From: Paenibacillus_F chitinolyticus_A
GTDB taxonomy: Bacteria > Bacillota > Bacilli > Paenibacillales > NBRC-103111
Length of the DNA: 64,000 bases
NCBI RefSeq assembly: GCF_045038035.1
Contig: NZ_CP173427.1
Location: 5,208,001-5,272,000 of the forward strand
Reading direction: 5' to 3'
Shown in pieces: positions 63,459 through 64,000 of this stretch. The translations under genes and the position numbers were made by a program. The first letter of the stretch is position 1; every line of letters starts with the position of its first letter. Below the pieces are notes generated by a model. That model worked only from the letters and a program-made list of their open reading frames with translations, searched no databases and was not told where the DNA came from.

Positions 63459-63840
63459 GATTGTGCAACCTTTCCTCTTGTTTATTTGGGTAGAGCAACG
63501 TTTCATGCCTGCATTAAAGGGGTGAAGTCCCGAAATACGCGCGTAACTTGCCAAATTCGCTTGTATTTGCCCAAAAACCGAATCTTTTAGCGATTCGCCT
63601 CGATATTTTTCTATTATATTAACATTAGACTTTCTAGAGTGCAATTTAAAAAAAGGTTATGGGTTGAAAAAAAATTTTAATGGGAAACCCTGGACAGGGC
63701 TTGAAACTCAGAGATTCCGGGGAAAAATATCGTTTTTTTCGAATCTACAAATCTACCATTTAATGTTAGTTTACAATATTTTCAAATCCGAAAGTTAACA
63801 TGGACTTACCCTTCAAATGTTTGTGTTTGGACAAGGAGAC

Positions 63841-64000
63841 TTATCCGATTCCGATCGTCTTTAAAAGGCGTTCGCCCGTAAAATATGTAATTCCGGCGCA
63901 TTCGCGCAGCGTATAATAGTAGATCGCCACGGGTTTGATCCGGACCGGCTCAGCCGTTACGTTCATGTTTAGGCTCTTTGCCATAAGCAGGGAACGGTAC
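63841..64000 (-). CDS. Unidentified ORF, partial at right edge
   Basis: An open minus-strand frame enters from the right edge and ends at TAA (63843-63841). The last 45 residues include MNVTAEPVRIKPVAIYYYTL and end ERLLKTIGIG. An internal ATG near 63968 could give a complete 41-codon gene. The codon pattern looks like coding DNA, but no family is recognised. Confidence 0.35.
   Translation of the reverse strand, partial: YRSLLMAKSLNMNVTAEPVRIKPVAIYYYTLRECAGITYFTGERLLKTIGIG

Noticed and set aside
63459..63644. 62-residue N-terminal extension of GltB
   Set aside because: The amidotransferase Cys must lie shortly after the start; the ATG at 63458 with its site gives the usual short propeptide.

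Overview
The window looks like a chromosomal segment of a moderately GC-rich, low-GC-clade Gram-positive of the Paenibacillaceae type (Paenibacillus, Cohnella, Brevibacillus or similar). The signs are strong Firmicutes ribosome sites (GGAGG), TTG/GTG starts, CIRCE-controlled groES-groEL, T-box leaders, S-layer-homology proteins, two-gene Tat (TatA/TatC), and the block thiL-tsaE-tsaB-rimI-tsaD / ydiF-type ABC-F / moaC / tatA-tatC / groES-groEL, which from memory follows the B. subtilis ydi region. Here that block is interrupted by a chemoreceptor, a GH13 glycosidase, leuA and a lipoprotein gene. No tRNA, rRNA, intact IS, prophage or CRISPR was seen.

Layout. (1) 1-5 kb: the 5' part of a LolA-like lipoprotein gene with a low-complexity tail, a class C beta-lactamase-fold hydrolase facing a MarR regulator, and a TetR regulator facing an SDR oxidoreductase, each pair with a palindromic operator candidate between its genes. 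(2) 5-24 kb: a surface-glycan locus. On the minus strand it runs Wzm-Wzt ABC exporter, methyltransferase/coiled-coil/glycosyltransferase, further glycosyltransferases, the dTDP-L-rhamnose pathway (rmlA, C, B, D), two GT2 enzymes and a polyprenyl-phosphate sugar-1-phosphate transferase. Facing outward are an O-antigen-ligase-like protein with a C-terminal repeat region and a secreted SLH protein. The gene order resembles S-layer glycosylation (slg) clusters of Geobacillus and Paenibacillus alvei. The stretch from about 11.8 to 19.5 kb is clearly AT-richer and looks acquired.

(3) 24-29.3 kb: an accessory, partly decayed patch. It holds a zinc-ribbon membrane protein, a 43-residue membrane peptide, a broken MarR/SDR/MFS cassette (three frameshifts plus deletions), an IS110-type transposase remnant, and an AT-rich pair encoding an SLH protein and a lipoprotein. 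(4) 29.5-38.4 kb: housekeeping genes: groEL/groES with CIRCE, tatC/tatA, a molybdopterin-binding protein, mogA, moaC, 5-formyl-THF cyclo-ligase and an ABC-F ATPase.

(5) 38.5-50.5 kb: a methyl-accepting chemotaxis protein, a GH13 glycosidase, a cluster of DnaA-box-like 9-mers, leuA behind two tandem leucine T-boxes, a lipoprotein, then tsaD, rimI, tsaB, tsaE and thiL (tRNA t6A synthesis, ribosomal N-acetylation, thiamine phosphate kinase). (6) 50.6-64 kb: Ku plus a split LigD (ligase and polymerase as separate genes) for non-homologous end joining, a cardiolipin synthase, an HAD hydrolase, and glutamate synthase gltB-gltD.

Function assignments rest on motifs and family knowledge. No database search was run.
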